From CAYVQF01 sp964454015 (GTDB lineage Bacteria > Myxococcota_A > Bradymonadia > UBA4248), in the NCBI GenBank assembly GCA_964454015.1, contig CAYVQF010000025.1:7385-71384 (forward strand): DNA of 64,000 nucleotides, read 5' to 3'. Under the pieces are notes generated by a model that saw only the letters and a program-made list of their open reading frames with translations, was not told where the DNA came from and did not search any database. Both the position numbers and the translations under genes were made by a program. Every line of letters starts with the position of its first letter. The first letter of the stretch is position 1. This document shows, piece by piece, positions 9,571 to 18,998 of this stretch.

Positions 9571-12500
9571 ATGCGAGTCAACTGTCCCAAGTGTAATAGC
9601 GAGCGAGCTCTTAACGGTCCGTTGCCAGATGGCGGCATGAGTTATGTGTGCCCATCTTGTAGCCACGTGTTTCACGTGGGGCCGGTGTCGTCGTTTTCCG
9701 TTTCGCCGACGACCAAGCTCTACGTTCAGCGCGCGGCGGGCAAGGTGCTTGGTCCTTTTGCGCTGCGCGTCGTGGAGCAGATGGTGCGGTCGCGGCAGTT
9801 GGCCGGGGATGGCAAGCTGTCAGTGGATCAGGTGCAGTGGGTGAGTGTCGCCGAGCACAGTCATTTTGCGCCGTTGTTGGTCGAGGAATTTGGTGGCGTG
9901 GTGGCGCGCACGAGTGCTGATGGCGGGCACGCGGACCTGCCGGTCGCAGCGGCGGCGTTGCCAGTGCCCAAAGGCGGCGCTGATTTGACCGCCCTTCCTA
10001 GCCCCAAGGCGAGGTCTGCGTCTTCTGGCTTGCCGCGGCCCAAGGTGTCGGATCTATCCCTGGACGAGCTGCCCATGGCGCGCGCGGGGGAGGATGCGTC
10101 CTGGATCTCCGGTGGTGATGACTCTGGCTTGGGTTCGATGGATTTGCCGTCGGTGCAGTCACTGGGCTTGGGTGATCTGCCGCAAGTGAAGGTTCCTGCG
10201 GGGAGCGCCGCGCCACCGCCCTTGCCGCGGGGGGGTATGTCGCCTGGAGGTAGGGGCTTGGATGTGCCAACTGCGCGGCGCATGGAGGCGGTGGTCGCCG
10301 ACCTTCCTGCGGAAAAAGGTGGGCTGCCGCGTCCTCAGGGCCACTTGCCTAGCCCGCAGGGCCACTTGCCGCGTCCTCAGGGGCACTTGCCTAGCCCACA
10401 ACAGGGGCACTTGCCTAGCCCACAGGGTGATTTTGCGCCGGTTGCGACCTCGCCTCGGCTTGGGCCGTTGCCGCCAGCGGTCGGGGGTGGGGGGCGGGTT
10501 TTGGATCGCACCTTTGGCGAGCAGGGTATTGCTGGGAACCATCGTGCCGGGACCCAGATGTTGGGCTCCATGGTGGGCGGTGATGACGCTTTGCCGATGA
10601 TGGAGGCGGGTCAACTGCCGTTACTAGGCAGTGACGACGGTGGGAATTTGCTCATGGGCAACGATGCGGATGAGCTCCTCGATTTTGGTGGCCGCGCCCA
10701 GACCCCGCCGCGTCGCGCTGAGCCGGCTGGCGGCGGCATGGACTTCCTCGGCAATGCGCCCTTTGATCCTTTGGGCGATGCGAACCACCTAGATCCGTTG
10801 GGTTTGGGAGGAAGTGGCACCGAGAGCGATCCTTTGGGGTTGCAGGTGGGGATGGGAACCGCCTCGAGTGATCCCTTGGCTTTGATTGGGGGGGGGGCGC
10901 ACGGCGACGACCCTCTCGGTTTGATGGGAGCTGAGGCAGATCCTTTGGGTCTGGGGCGCGATAGCTCGGGTGGACTAGGGGGCGACGCGGGAGCAGATCC
11001 CCTTGGCCTTGGTTTGGGAGGGGGCGCGCCGCCGCTGCGTCCTCCCCCGCAGGCCCCATCACTTTCCCTGCCAGAGGAGGATGATGAAGACGATGTGCCA
11101 CTGTTGGGTGGTGGTCCGTCTTTGGCCAAACAGAGCGCGCATCGCGCGAGTGACCTTTCTGCCTATGCCGACGACGAAGAAGAGGAGGTCTTCGATCTCG
11201 ACGCGCTGCAGAGCGAGTCGCCCCGCGTGTCGCCGGTAGAGTCACCTGCAGAACGGCTGTTGCGGGAGACTGCGCCTGAGGTCTTCACGCAGCCGAGCGC
11301 ACCGCCAAAACGGCGGGGTTGGCTGGTGGCGGTGTTGGTGTTGGTGCTCTTGGTGGTGGCTGTGGCCGTTGCCTTTCAGATGGGTCTGTTGGGCGGTGGC
11401 GGTAGCCAGGCCGGTAACGAAGGGGCAAGGGCGAGTGCACCAGTGGTTGAGGCTGACCTGACGGCGGAGCCGCTGCGCAGCGACACTTACCAGAGCTATA
11501 CCTCGTATTTGGAGGCAGCCTCGCGGAGCGTCACTTCGGCCAAGGATCCGCGTTCTCGTGCGTTGTTGTTGGGAGGCATCTCTTTGGCCCTGACGCGTTA
11601 TCCCGAGTTGGGCCCCAAGTGGGAGGCTCGTGGCCTCGAGCTTCTGACGGAGGTCGCGGGAGATGAGCCATCGAAGTGGTCCTCTTTTGGCCAGGGTGCT
11701 TGGTTTGCCTACAAGGGCAATTTTCAGAGTGCCGATCAGCACCTGCAGGTTTTGAGTCACCACAGTGACATGCTCTACTTCGCTGACTTGCTCAGGGGAG
11801 TGGCGAATTATCAAGAGGCATTATTGGTTAGCGACCGGTCGGTGCGGCGGGACAAGTTGGAGCAAGCCGTGACGTTCCTGGAGCGCGCAGAGGGGGACAG
11901 TGGCACGGCAGGAGCTTCTTTCTTTTTGGGTCTGGCGCTGAAGACCAGCGGCAAGCCTTCGCAGGCGGCGCGGGCCTTCGAGCGGGCATTGGCAGCGGAG
12001 CCGCAGCATGTGGGTGCACGCTTGGAGTTGGCCCATTTGCGCACGGCAAGCGGTGCGATTGATGAGGCCAAGGAGGACTATGTTGCCGTACTCTCTTCTC
12101 CTTTGGCATCTCCTTACGAACAGGCCACGGCGCATGAGATCGCCGGATGGCATGCCTTGGCTCGCAACGACATCGATTTGGCCGTGGCGAGCTTCACCGA
12201 GGCTTTGGGGCTGCGTCCAGAGCACACTGGGGCATTGCGGGGCGTGACAGAAGCGTTCGTCCGTTCTGAGCGTTATCAAGATGGGATTAACTATTTGACG
12301 GAGCGCTTTAGCAACAGCCCGACGCATCCCGAGGCCCAATTGGGCATGGTGCGGTGCTACATGGGTTTGGCCCAGTCCTCCCCCGAACCCGATGTGCTGT
12401 ACACGCTGGCAGATGGTCTGTTGTCAACGGGTCGCAAAGCGAACGAGGGTGATTCTCGTTTTGCTTACTATCAAGCGATCTTACATGAGTCGCGCGGGCA

Positions 12501-13809
12501 GCTTTCCGAGGCTGAGTCTTTCTTTCAGACGGCCATCGACATCGATCCCGAGGGGAGTGTGGCGAAGATTCAGCTTGCGCGCTTGCTATCGTTCAAGGGC
12601 AGTCCTGAGGCTGATCTGAAAGCGGGTGAGCTGATCAACGAAGTGCGGCGGGGCGAATTGGACGCCGAGGCGTTGACGATGTTGGGCCAGGTCTTTTTGC
12701 TCAAGAGCGAGACTGAGGAAGGGATCAAACTCCTCCAAGAAGCGGTGGAGCGCAATCCGTCCTGGATCGTGGCGCACCGGCTATTGGTAGAACACTATGT
12801 TCAGGTGCGGGATATTGGCGGGGCGCGCCGGCATTTGGAGTCCATGCGTCGGTTGAACGCCATGACGCCTCAGCTTCGCTACTTGAGTGCGCGAACCCAC
12901 TACTACGAGGGAGAGTATCGCGAGGGTATCGAGGTGATGGCTGACGTCATCGATCAGGTGCCCGAGAGCGCAGAGTATCGGCATTTCTTAGGTCTTCTTT
13001 ATTTTGCTCGGGAGTCCTATCCGACGGCGAAGCGTTATTTCGATCAGACGTTGACGTTGGATCCGCGTTTTTGGGATGCGCGTTACTATTTGGGGCGTTG
13101 TGAGCTTGAAGAGGGCAACATCGACGACGCCTTGAAGATCTTGCGCCGAGTTTTGGACGAGCGTCCGGCGAACGGCGAGTATCATTATTGGCTGGCCTAC
13201 GCGCTCGAGAAAGCTGGGCGCCAGGTCGAGGCTTTGCGTGAGTACACGATTTTGCTGCAGCGGGCCGGGGATTTGGACGAAGCAGGTTCCCAGTTTGGCG
13301 TGGTGAGTCCCTTGCCAACCTTTAGGCAGGCGTTACTGCTGCGGCAGCAGGGCAAGCGCTCTCGTGCCGAAGAGGGGCTTCGGGCTGCACTGCGCATCGA
13401 GCCATCCTTCGTCGAAGCCCGTGAGTATCTGGCTCGGGTGCTGTTCGAGAGCAACCGCAAGGCCTTTGCGGCCCGGGAGCTGGAGGAGGTGTTGCGGCTG
13501 ACGGAAGGCGAGATGAGGGCCGACCTCTACTATGCCTTGGGTCTTTGTTATTTGGAGCTCAAGCAATACGATGACGCGATCCGAGCCTTGGAAGCTGCGC
13601 GCGACCGTGGCTTTGGCGAGGCCGAGAGCACCCAACTGATGGGTCTCATCGATCCAGCGGATGTGCACCGGACCTTGGGCTATTTGTACCGCGATAGAGG
13701 TCGGCGTGGCGAGGCAATTCATGAGTTGGAGCTGTTCCTGCGGCGCTCTCGTTTCGTCGATAAGACGACAGCTCGCGAGGTGCAGTTCGAGATCGCTCGC
13801 ATGCGCTAG
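9571..13809 (+). CDS. Zinc-ribbon / GYF / transmembrane / TPR giant protein
   Basis: A 1412-residue protein. Residues 1-40 form a zinc ribbon (CPKC and CPSC pairs), and about 47-100 a GYF_2-like domain (LYVQRAAGKVLGPFALRVVE). Residues about 100-570 are low complexity and probably disordered, with LPSPQGH-type and DPLGL-type repeats. A single membrane helix lies at about 584-606 after KRRG, and about 615-1412 is a long array of TPRs. The N-terminal ribbon + GYF + membrane helix layout recalls GltJ/AgmX of the myxobacterial gliding machinery, but here the extracytoplasmic part is TPR rather than TonB-like, so equivalence is not claimed. Predicted topology is N-terminus in the cytoplasm and TPRs in the periplasm. 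Start chosen at ATG 9571 (AGAGG just upstream, ribbon begins at once); a TTG at 9547 is the alternative. The kinase/J-domain gene starts 21 bases downstream. Confidence 0.85.
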   Translation: MRVNCPKCNSERALNGPLPDGGMSYVCPSCSHVFHVGPVSSFSVSPTTKLYVQRAAGKVLGPFALRVVEQMVRSRQLAGDGKLSVDQVQWVSVAEHSHFAPLLVEEFGGVVARTSADGGHADLPVAAAALPVPKGGADLTALPSPKARSASSGLPRPKVSDLSLDELPMARAGEDASWISGGDDSGLGSMDLPSVQSLGLGDLPQVKVPAGSAAPPPLPRGGMSPGGRGLDVPTARRMEAVVADLPAEKGGLPRPQGHLPSPQGHLPRPQGHLPSPQQGHLPSPQGDFAPVATSPRLGPLPPAVGGGGRVLDRTFGEQGIAGNHRAGTQMLGSMVGGDDALPMMEAGQLPLLGSDDGGNLLMGNDADELLDFGGRAQTPPRRAEPAGGGMDFLGNAPFDPLGDANHLDPLGLGGSGTESDPLGLQVGMGTASSDPLALIGGGAHGDDPLGLMGAEADPLGLGRDSSGGLGGDAGADPLGLGLGGGAPPLRPPPQAPSLSLPEEDDEDDVPLLGGGPSLAKQSAHRASDLSAYADDEEEEVFDLDALQSESPRVSPVESPAERLLRETAPEVFTQPSAPPKRRGWLVAVLVLVLLVVAVAVAFQMGLLGGGGSQAGNEGARASAPVVEADLTAEPLRSDTYQSYTSYLEAASRSVTSAKDPRSRALLLGGISLALTRYPELGPKWEARGLELLTEVAGDEPSKWSSFGQGAWFAYKGNFQSADQHLQVLSHHSDMLYFADLLRGVANYQEALLVSDRSVRRDKLEQAVTFLERAEGDSGTAGASFFLGLALKTSGKPSQAARAFERALAAEPQHVGARLELAHLRTASGAIDEAKEDYVAVLSSPLASPYEQATAHEIAGWHALARNDIDLAVASFTEALGLRPEHTGALRGVTEAFVRSERYQDGINYLTERFSNSPTHPEAQLGMVRCYMGLAQSSPEPDVLYTLADGLLSTGRKANEGDSRFAYYQAILHESRGQLSEAESFFQTAIDIDPEGSVAKIQLARLLSFKGSPEADLKAGELINEVRRGELDAEALTMLGQVFLLKSETEEGIKLLQEAVERNPSWIVAHRLLVEHYVQVRDIGGARRHLESMRRLNAMTPQLRYLSARTHYYEGEYREGIEVMADVIDQVPESAEYRHFLGLLYFARESYPTAKRYFDQTLTLDPRFWDARYYLGRCELEEGNIDDALKILRRVLDERPANGEYHYWLAYALEKAGRQVEALREYTILLQRAGDLDEAGSQFGVVSPLPTFRQALLLRQQGKRSRAEEGLRAALRIEPSFVEAREYLARVLFESNRKAFAARELEEVLRLTEGEMRADLYYALGLCYLELKQYDDAIRALEAARDRGFGEAESTQLMGLIDPADVHRTLGYLYRDRGRRGEAIHELELFLRRSRFVDKTTAREVQFEIARMR
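10324..10428 (+). repeat. Tandem coding repeats, LP(R/S)PQGH type
   Basis: Five tandem 21-24-base units encode LPRPQGH or LPSPQGH in the linker of the zinc-ribbon/GYF/TPR protein. Units 1 and 3 carry R, units 2, 4 and 5 carry S, and unit 4 has an extra Q. This suggests recent unit duplication and potential length variation between strains. Confidence 0.85.
10765..11013 (+). repeat. Irregular DPLGL motif repeats in the linker
   Basis: Seven DPLGL, DPLGD or DPLAL motifs spaced by 7-16 residues in the disordered linker. The regular short motif in a flexible chain looks like multiple copies of a binding motif for a partner. A G10 homopolymer (10888-10897) lies inside it. Confidence 0.75.
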
Positions 13810-13830
13810 GAAAGGGTGAGGTGTGGGCGC

Positions 13831-16800
13831 ATGTTAGTGCTGGTTGTAGCTGAGCATCTGTCTGAGCTTTCTGATCTTACGGCGGCGTTGGATGCGGCTG
13901 GGACGTCATGGGAGCATCTCGACGCGTGGTCGGCCGCGAGTGCGCGTCTGGTGCGCAGCCCGCGCCCGATGTTGGTCCTGGTCTCCTATTCGGTGGTGCG
14001 AGGGGGGGGGATTGAGCTTCTGCAGGCTGCTGATGCGCAGTTGCGGGTGTTGAATGTCCCCTGGCTGATGCTTTTTGCGGCTGAGGAGCGGGCCGACGTG
14101 GTTTCCTTGGGTTCGTTGCTGCGTTTTACCGAGGCCCTATCGACGGAACGCGAGAAGCGCCAGGACCTTTTCGATGCCATGAACGAAGTGTGTCCTGGTG
14201 TGGTGCGCGTTAGCGACTCAGGGAGCGACGGTGCGCTTGCCGGGCAAGAAGAAGCTGCATTTCCTTCGGGTTATTTGGTTGGGGGACGTTTTCGGGTCGA
14301 GAAGTTGATCGCTTCGGGGGGGATGGGGCAGATTTTCGTCGCGACCCAGCTCCCTCTTGGGCGCAAAGTGGCTTTGAAGGCGCTGCGCAGTGATTTGGCT
14401 GACGAAGCGGATGCCATTGCACGTTTCGAGCGTGAGGCCATGGCCATCTCGCGTCTCAACCACCCGCACACGGTCGTGGTTTATGACTATGGTGTGTGCC
14501 ACGTGGAGGGCAAGGATGCGCTCTATTTGGCGATGGAGTGGCTGGAAGGGGAGTCGTTGGCTGCGCTCATCACCCGCGAGGGGATGCTGTCTCCGGTGCG
14601 CGCGGCGGCGATCGCTCAGCAGACGGCGGAGAGCTTGAGCGACGCGCACGCCAAAGGGGTCATTCATCGCGATCTCAAGCCGGGCAACATTGTGCTGCTG
14701 CGTGGGCGTGGTGGGGAAGACTATGTCAAGACGGTGGATTTTGGCATTGCGAAGCTGAGCGATCGCTCATCACGGGCGTCGATCACTCAGTTGGGTACGG
14801 TGTGCGGGACACCGGAGTTCATGAGCCCCGAGCAGGGACGCGGGGAGGATATCGACGGCCGTAGTGACGTGTATGCGCTGGGGCTGTGTCTCTTCACGAT
14901 GATCACGGGCCGCATCCCCTTTTCCCATGAGTGGCCGCATGAGGTGATCCGGATGCAGCAGACGGATCCGTTGCCAGCGCTGCCGCCCCATTGCCCTGCA
15001 GCGTTGCAGCAGATCATTCTGCGGTGTGTGGAGAAGCGCCCAGACGATCGTTTTAGTCATGCAGAGGCGCTGGCGGCAGCGCTGCGTGATTTTCTGCAGC
15101 AGGAGATCGCGCATGAGAGCGAGCTGATGCCTGACGATCTGGGCGCTGCCGCTGTGAGCGCTGGGGCGAGTGCGTCGGCCTCTGGGGGTAGTGGTTTTGG
15201 GGCTGATGCCAGTGACGGAGCGTGCCAGAAGCGCGTCCTGCCCCGGTGGGAGGCCGGGCAACTGAGTGAGGTGGCGCTGGCACGCTTGCTGTCCTATCTG
15301 TGGGTCGAGAAGAAGACGGGGAAATTGTCTTTGGAGCAAGGGCGCTTGAGTCTGCAGATATCGGTGGATCGCGGTCAATTGCTTCATCCGAAGGCATCGC
15401 GTCGGGTCCTGGATGGATTTCTCAGTGCCTTTGCTTGGAACGACGAGGGGCGCTTTAGTTTTGCGGAAGGCAAGGTTGGGGAGGAGGGGGTTCGGGTCGA
15501 CGCGTTGAAGACGATCTGGGATGGGCTGCGTCGTTACGTGTCGACGGCGCAGTTGACAGCGCAGTTGGGGACCGAGTTCAACCATTATGTGCTGTATACC
15601 GACCGATTTTTGGCCTTCGAGCGTGAGGTCACGGAGCATTGCGGTGAAGGTGCAGCGGTGTTTCGGATGAGTGATGGCAGCCGGACCCTTGCCGAGCTTT
15701 TCAGTGGGGGTCTGGTTTTTGAAGATGCGGCTCGGGCCGTTGTTTTCGGTCTGCATACGGACACCTTGGTCCTGAGCGAGGTGCCGGTGCGCGCGCCCGT
15801 GTGTGTCATTTATGAACGTGGTGGCCAGACGTTGCCGAGTGAGTCGGCGAGGGTGTCGGCAGCCAAGGGTGCGCGGGCAGGTGTGAAGAGCGTGGATGAG
15901 GTGGCGCAGGCGCAGCGGCAGTTGCGGCAACAACTGGCAGTTCTGGAGCGCGGCGACGACTATGGGCTCTTTGGCTTGCAGCGCGGGTGCGGGATGCGGA
16001 CGCTCGAGGATGCCTATTTCAAGCGCGTCGCCGCTTTTCATCCCGATCGCTTTGCGACTTTGGCTGATGCAGAGGTCATGTCGTTGGCCAATGAGGTTTT
16101 CATTCAGGCGCAGGCGGCCTTTGACCGTTTGAAGCGGATGGAGGGACGGGGGACGCAGGTAGGGATCCCCTCGGTGGGGTCCGAGGTGTCGGGTGGTGCT
16201 GGACCGATGGGGGGGGCTGTTGGCGGAGCTCGTGAGGCTTCTCAGCACTTTTCTCGCGGTGCCGCATCGACCCAGCCGCGCCTTGGGCTGGGTGACGCAG
16301 CGGAGCGTAGGGCGCCGCTTCACGGAGCGTCTTCGGCGCAGGGTGAGGCCGTGGTGAAGCCGGAAACGGCCGTGCCGGTGGTGACGGCAGGGACGGTGCC
16401 TGGGCTCGAGCCGACGGGTTGGCGTTCAGAGGGTGAACCTTCTGGTCGTGTGGCAGGCAGCAGTCCCCGTATCCGTCGCCCTCCTTCGCGACCGGTAGAG
16501 GAGCGGGTCGTGCCGTATGGTTCGGTCGATGTGGAGACGCCGGTTTCGCTGGATGATGACAGGGTCAAGCGGCCGGTTTCAGGGATGAGCGGTCGCCAGG
16601 GCAGGATGGGAGAGCGCGAGGCGACGCGGCCGCGTCTGATGAGCGAGGTGTTGGCCGCTCATGCGGCACGACAGCAGCCTGGGGTTGAAGATAAGGCCAG
16701 TGAGGTTGTCGCAGAGTTGGTACAGCGGCCTCCTTCGCGTTCGTTGCGCTTGGGGGGGGAGGAGCATTTTCGCCGAGGCCTGAAGGCCCTGTCTTCGCAG

Positions 16801-17181
16801 AATCCTGCTCAGGCGTTGGTCGAGTTTCGAGCGGCGACGCGTGAAGATCCCGAACACTGCGACTACATGGCGCATCTTGCATGGAGCGAGTATTTGTGTG
16901 ATCCTAGCAACGTGGAAGCTTGTAAGCGACTGTTGCAGAAGAGTATCCAGGGAAAGGAAGCCTCGGTGGCGGGGCGCTATTTCCTGGGGAAGCTCGCGCT
17001 TCAGGCTCAGGACCTGGAGGCTGCCAAGGAGCATTTCGAGCGGGTCTTGGCCAAGCGTCCCAAGCACGTTGAAGCAGAGCGGGAGCTGCGCCTGGTCAAC
17101 GCGCGCCTCGACGAAGCGAAAGGCCTCTTTGGTCGTCTCATCAAGAAAGTCAAATCGACGTTGGATACAGACAAATCATGA
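13831..17181 (+). CDS. Ser/Thr kinase with pseudo-receiver, DUF4388, J-domain and TPR regions
   Basis: A 1116-residue cytoplasmic multidomain protein. Residues 1-120 resemble a response-regulator receiver, with hydrophobic residues where the phospho-Asp would be (RPMLVLVSY). A complete Hanks kinase spans about 140-410: Gly-loop ASGGMGQIF near 161, VALKALR, HRDLKPGN with D281, DFG 303-305, and GTPEFMSPEQ. A DUF4388/PATAN-like domain spans about 470-550 (VEKKTGKLSLEQG). A J-domain lies at about 705-770 with an intact HPD (737-739) in FHPDRF. A low-complexity segment follows, then TPR-like repeats at about 975-1095. Start: ATG 13831 has GAGGTG eight bases upstream; a GTG at 13816 is possible. 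The stop overlaps the Hsp70 start by four bases (ATGA), so the J-domain and Hsp70 are made together. The kinase may phosphorylate, or be regulated by, the chaperone, which is an inference. Confidence 0.88.
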   Translation: MLVLVVAEHLSELSDLTAALDAAGTSWEHLDAWSAASARLVRSPRPMLVLVSYSVVRGGGIELLQAADAQLRVLNVPWLMLFAAEERADVVSLGSLLRFTEALSTEREKRQDLFDAMNEVCPGVVRVSDSGSDGALAGQEEAAFPSGYLVGGRFRVEKLIASGGMGQIFVATQLPLGRKVALKALRSDLADEADAIARFEREAMAISRLNHPHTVVVYDYGVCHVEGKDALYLAMEWLEGESLAALITREGMLSPVRAAAIAQQTAESLSDAHAKGVIHRDLKPGNIVLLRGRGGEDYVKTVDFGIAKLSDRSSRASITQLGTVCGTPEFMSPEQGRGEDIDGRSDVYALGLCLFTMITGRIPFSHEWPHEVIRMQQTDPLPALPPHCPAALQQIILRCVEKRPDDRFSHAEALAAALRDFLQQEIAHESELMPDDLGAAAVSAGASASASGGSGFGADASDGACQKRVLPRWEAGQLSEVALARLLSYLWVEKKTGKLSLEQGRLSLQISVDRGQLLHPKASRRVLDGFLSAFAWNDEGRFSFAEGKVGEEGVRVDALKTIWDGLRRYVSTAQLTAQLGTEFNHYVLYTDRFLAFEREVTEHCGEGAAVFRMSDGSRTLAELFSGGLVFEDAARAVVFGLHTDTLVLSEVPVRAPVCVIYERGGQTLPSESARVSAAKGARAGVKSVDEVAQAQRQLRQQLAVLERGDDYGLFGLQRGCGMRTLEDAYFKRVAAFHPDRFATLADAEVMSLANEVFIQAQAAFDRLKRMEGRGTQVGIPSVGSEVSGGAGPMGGAVGGAREASQHFSRGAASTQPRLGLGDAAERRAPLHGASSAQGEAVVKPETAVPVVTAGTVPGLEPTGWRSEGEPSGRVAGSSPRIRRPPSRPVEERVVPYGSVDVETPVSLDDDRVKRPVSGMSGRQGRMGEREATRPRLMSEVLAAHAARQQPGVEDKASEVVAELVQRPPSRSLRLGGEEHFRRGLKALSSQNPAQALVEFRAATREDPEHCDYMAHLAWSEYLCDPSNVEACKRLLQKSIQGKEASVAGRYFLGKLALQAQDLEAAKEHFERVLAKRPKHVEAERELRLVNARLDEAKGLFGRLIKKVKSTLDTDKS

Positions 17182-18725
17182 AACGTATCGTTGGAATTGA
17201 TTTTGGCACGACCAACTCGTGCGTAGCAGTGATGGAAGGCGGTGACGCCGTGGTGCTGCCCAACTCTGAGGGGGCGCGGACGACGCCGTCGATGGTTGGT
17301 TTTGCCGACGGTGATGAGCGTTTCGTCGGGCAACAAGCCAAGCGTCAGGCTATTATCAACCCGGCGCGCACGGTCTTTGGAGCCAAACGTTTGATTGGGC
17401 GCCGTGCCGACGATCCCGAGGTGCGGCGTTTGGCGCCGCTGCTCCCCTATGCCGTGGTGCCTCACACCAACGGTGATGCTTGGGTGCAGATCGACGACCA
17501 GACGTTCAGCCCGCAAGAGATTTCGGCGTTGATTTTGGCCAAGCTGAAAGCTGCTGCCGAGGATTACTTTGGCGAGGAGGTGACCCAAGCGGTGATCACT
17601 GTGCCGGCCTATTTCAATGACGCCCAGCGACAGGCAACACGTGACGCTGGACGGATCGCTGGTTTGAACGTGCGCCGGATCATCAATGAGCCGACGGCGG
17701 CGGCATTGGCCTATGGATTCCAGCGCAAGGAGCAGGGGCGGGTGGCGGTCTTCGACCTCGGTGGTGGGACCTTCGACATTTCCATCCTCGATTTGCGCGG
17801 CGGTACTTTCAAAGTGTTGGCCACGGCTGGTGACAACGCGCTGGGGGGGGAGGATTTCGACCGGGCCATTTTGCATTTTCTCATTGACGAGTTTCAACGT
17901 CAGACCGGGATCGATCTCAGCACGGACAAGATGGCGCTGCAGCGCCTCAAAGAAGCCGCAGAGAATGCCAAGTGTGAGCTGTCGACGATCCGCGAGACCA
18001 ACATCAACTTGCCCTTCTTGGCGGTAGACGACAATGGGCCGCAGCATCTGTCGTTGATGTTGAAGCGTTCCCAGGTCAACGATTTGGTGTCTTCGTTGGT
18101 GGACCGGGTGGAAGAGCCTTGCCGCGAGGCGGTGCGCGAGGCTGGGCTCAGCATGAGCGATATTGAAGAGGTGGTCTTGGTTGGCGGTATGACCAGGATG
18201 CCGCTGGTGCAGGACAAGGTGGAGCAGATTTTTGGGCGCAAGCCGCACAAGGGGGTGAACCCGGATGAAGTGGTGGCCGTCGGGGCTGCAGTACAATCGG
18301 GCATTCTCGGCGGTGAAGTGCGGGAGATCATCTTGCTGGATGTGACCCCGTTGAATTTGGGCATCCGCGTGGCAGGCGACCGTGTGTCGACGCTGATCCC
18401 GAAGAACTCGTCCATTCCGACGCGGGCTACCAAGCTCTTCACCACTACGGAAGACAACCAGGAGTTCGTGCACATCAATGTCGTCCAAGGTGAGTCTCCC
18501 AAGGCCAGTGAGAACACCCTGTTGGGGCAGTTTACCTTGGCAGGCATTCCCAAGGGGGTGGCAGGACACGCGCGCATCGAGGTCAGTTTTGGCATCGATG
18601 CCGACGGAATCGTCAGCGTGTCTGCGACGGATCGCCACACCGGCGGAGCGCAGTCGATCACGGTGCAGCACGGCATCGGGTTGAGCGCTGATGAGCTAGA
18701 CGCGGCGCGGTTGCGGACGGCCTAG
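17178..18725 (+). CDS. Hsp70 (DnaK-like) chaperone lacking the C-terminal lid
   Basis: A 515-residue Hsp70. The nucleotide-binding domain is complete (IGIDFGTTNS-type phosphate loop, VPAYFNDAQRQAT, NEPTAAALAYG, DLGGGTFDIS, VGGMTRMPLV). The beta substrate-binding domain is present (LLDVTPLNLGI; GIDADGIVSVSA). The protein ends at once after that, without the roughly 110-residue helical lid and disordered tail of ordinary DnaK (about 610-640 residues). No frameshift is visible: the stop is followed by a ribosome-binding site and a new gene. Lidless Hsp70s bind and release substrate faster and may act as a regulatory partner rather than a general folder. The 4-base overlap with the J-domain kinase implies co-translation. 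No grpE is nearby. The housekeeping dnaK is presumably elsewhere. Confidence 0.92.
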   Translation: MKRIVGIDFGTTNSCVAVMEGGDAVVLPNSEGARTTPSMVGFADGDERFVGQQAKRQAIINPARTVFGAKRLIGRRADDPEVRRLAPLLPYAVVPHTNGDAWVQIDDQTFSPQEISALILAKLKAAAEDYFGEEVTQAVITVPAYFNDAQRQATRDAGRIAGLNVRRIINEPTAAALAYGFQRKEQGRVAVFDLGGGTFDISILDLRGGTFKVLATAGDNALGGEDFDRAILHFLIDEFQRQTGIDLSTDKMALQRLKEAAENAKCELSTIRETNINLPFLAVDDNGPQHLSLMLKRSQVNDLVSSLVDRVEEPCREAVREAGLSMSDIEEVVLVGGMTRMPLVQDKVEQIFGRKPHKGVNPDEVVAVGAAVQSGILGGEVREIILLDVTPLNLGIRVAGDRVSTLIPKNSSIPTRATKLFTTTEDNQEFVHINVVQGESPKASENTLLGQFTLAGIPKGVAGHARIEVSFGIDADGIVSVSATDRHTGGAQSITVQHGIGLSADELDAARLRTA

Positions 18726-18740
18726 CGACAGGAGGTGGTG

Positions 18741-18989
18741 ATGACGAAGGAGGCGGGCGCTCTGCCGAAAGGGCTGAATTTGCGCCAGTTTTTTGGTGAT
18801 TATTTCGATGTCATCGCGCGCAGCGGCAGTGAGCGGGCTCAGCAGTTGGTGACGCTGGTGGAGGAGAGGCGGCAAGCGGCGCGCTGCGACTTGTGTGGGT
18901 TGCCGGTGGGAACGCCGGCAGCTTCACCGAAGCCTTTCGTGGGCGCTTACTTGTGTAGCCATTGTCGTCGTGAGCTGCAGCAGCGATGA
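18741..18989 (+). CDS. Small zinc-finger-like protein
   Basis: An 82-residue protein with two CxxC pairs, CDLC and CSHC, about 25 residues apart in the C-terminal half, so it probably binds one zinc ion. The N-terminal half is helical (LRQFFGDYFDVIARSG). No signal peptide. ATG 18741 has GGAGG six bases upstream. It lies 15 bases after the lidless Hsp70 gene on the same strand and is probably the last gene of that operon. Converging transcription from the PEGA-barrel gene ends 9 bases downstream. Family not recognised. Confidence 0.7.
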   Translation: MTKEAGALPKGLNLRQFFGDYFDVIARSGSERAQQLVTLVEERRQAARCDLCGLPVGTPAASPKPFVGAYLCSHCRRELQQR

Positions 18990-18998
18990 GCAGGCGCC

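Noticed and set aside
10324..10428. Possible CRISPR-like direct repeats
   Set aside because: Units are contiguous coding repeats without spacers, inside a long open gene.
14770..16323. A 517-codon minus-strand frame across the J-domain kinase
   Set aside because: Antisense of a gene with clear kinase and J-domain motifs; the product is rich in R, H and P and has no family resemblance.
17007..18671. A 554-codon minus-strand frame opposite the Hsp70
   Set aside because: Shadow of a confidently identified gene.
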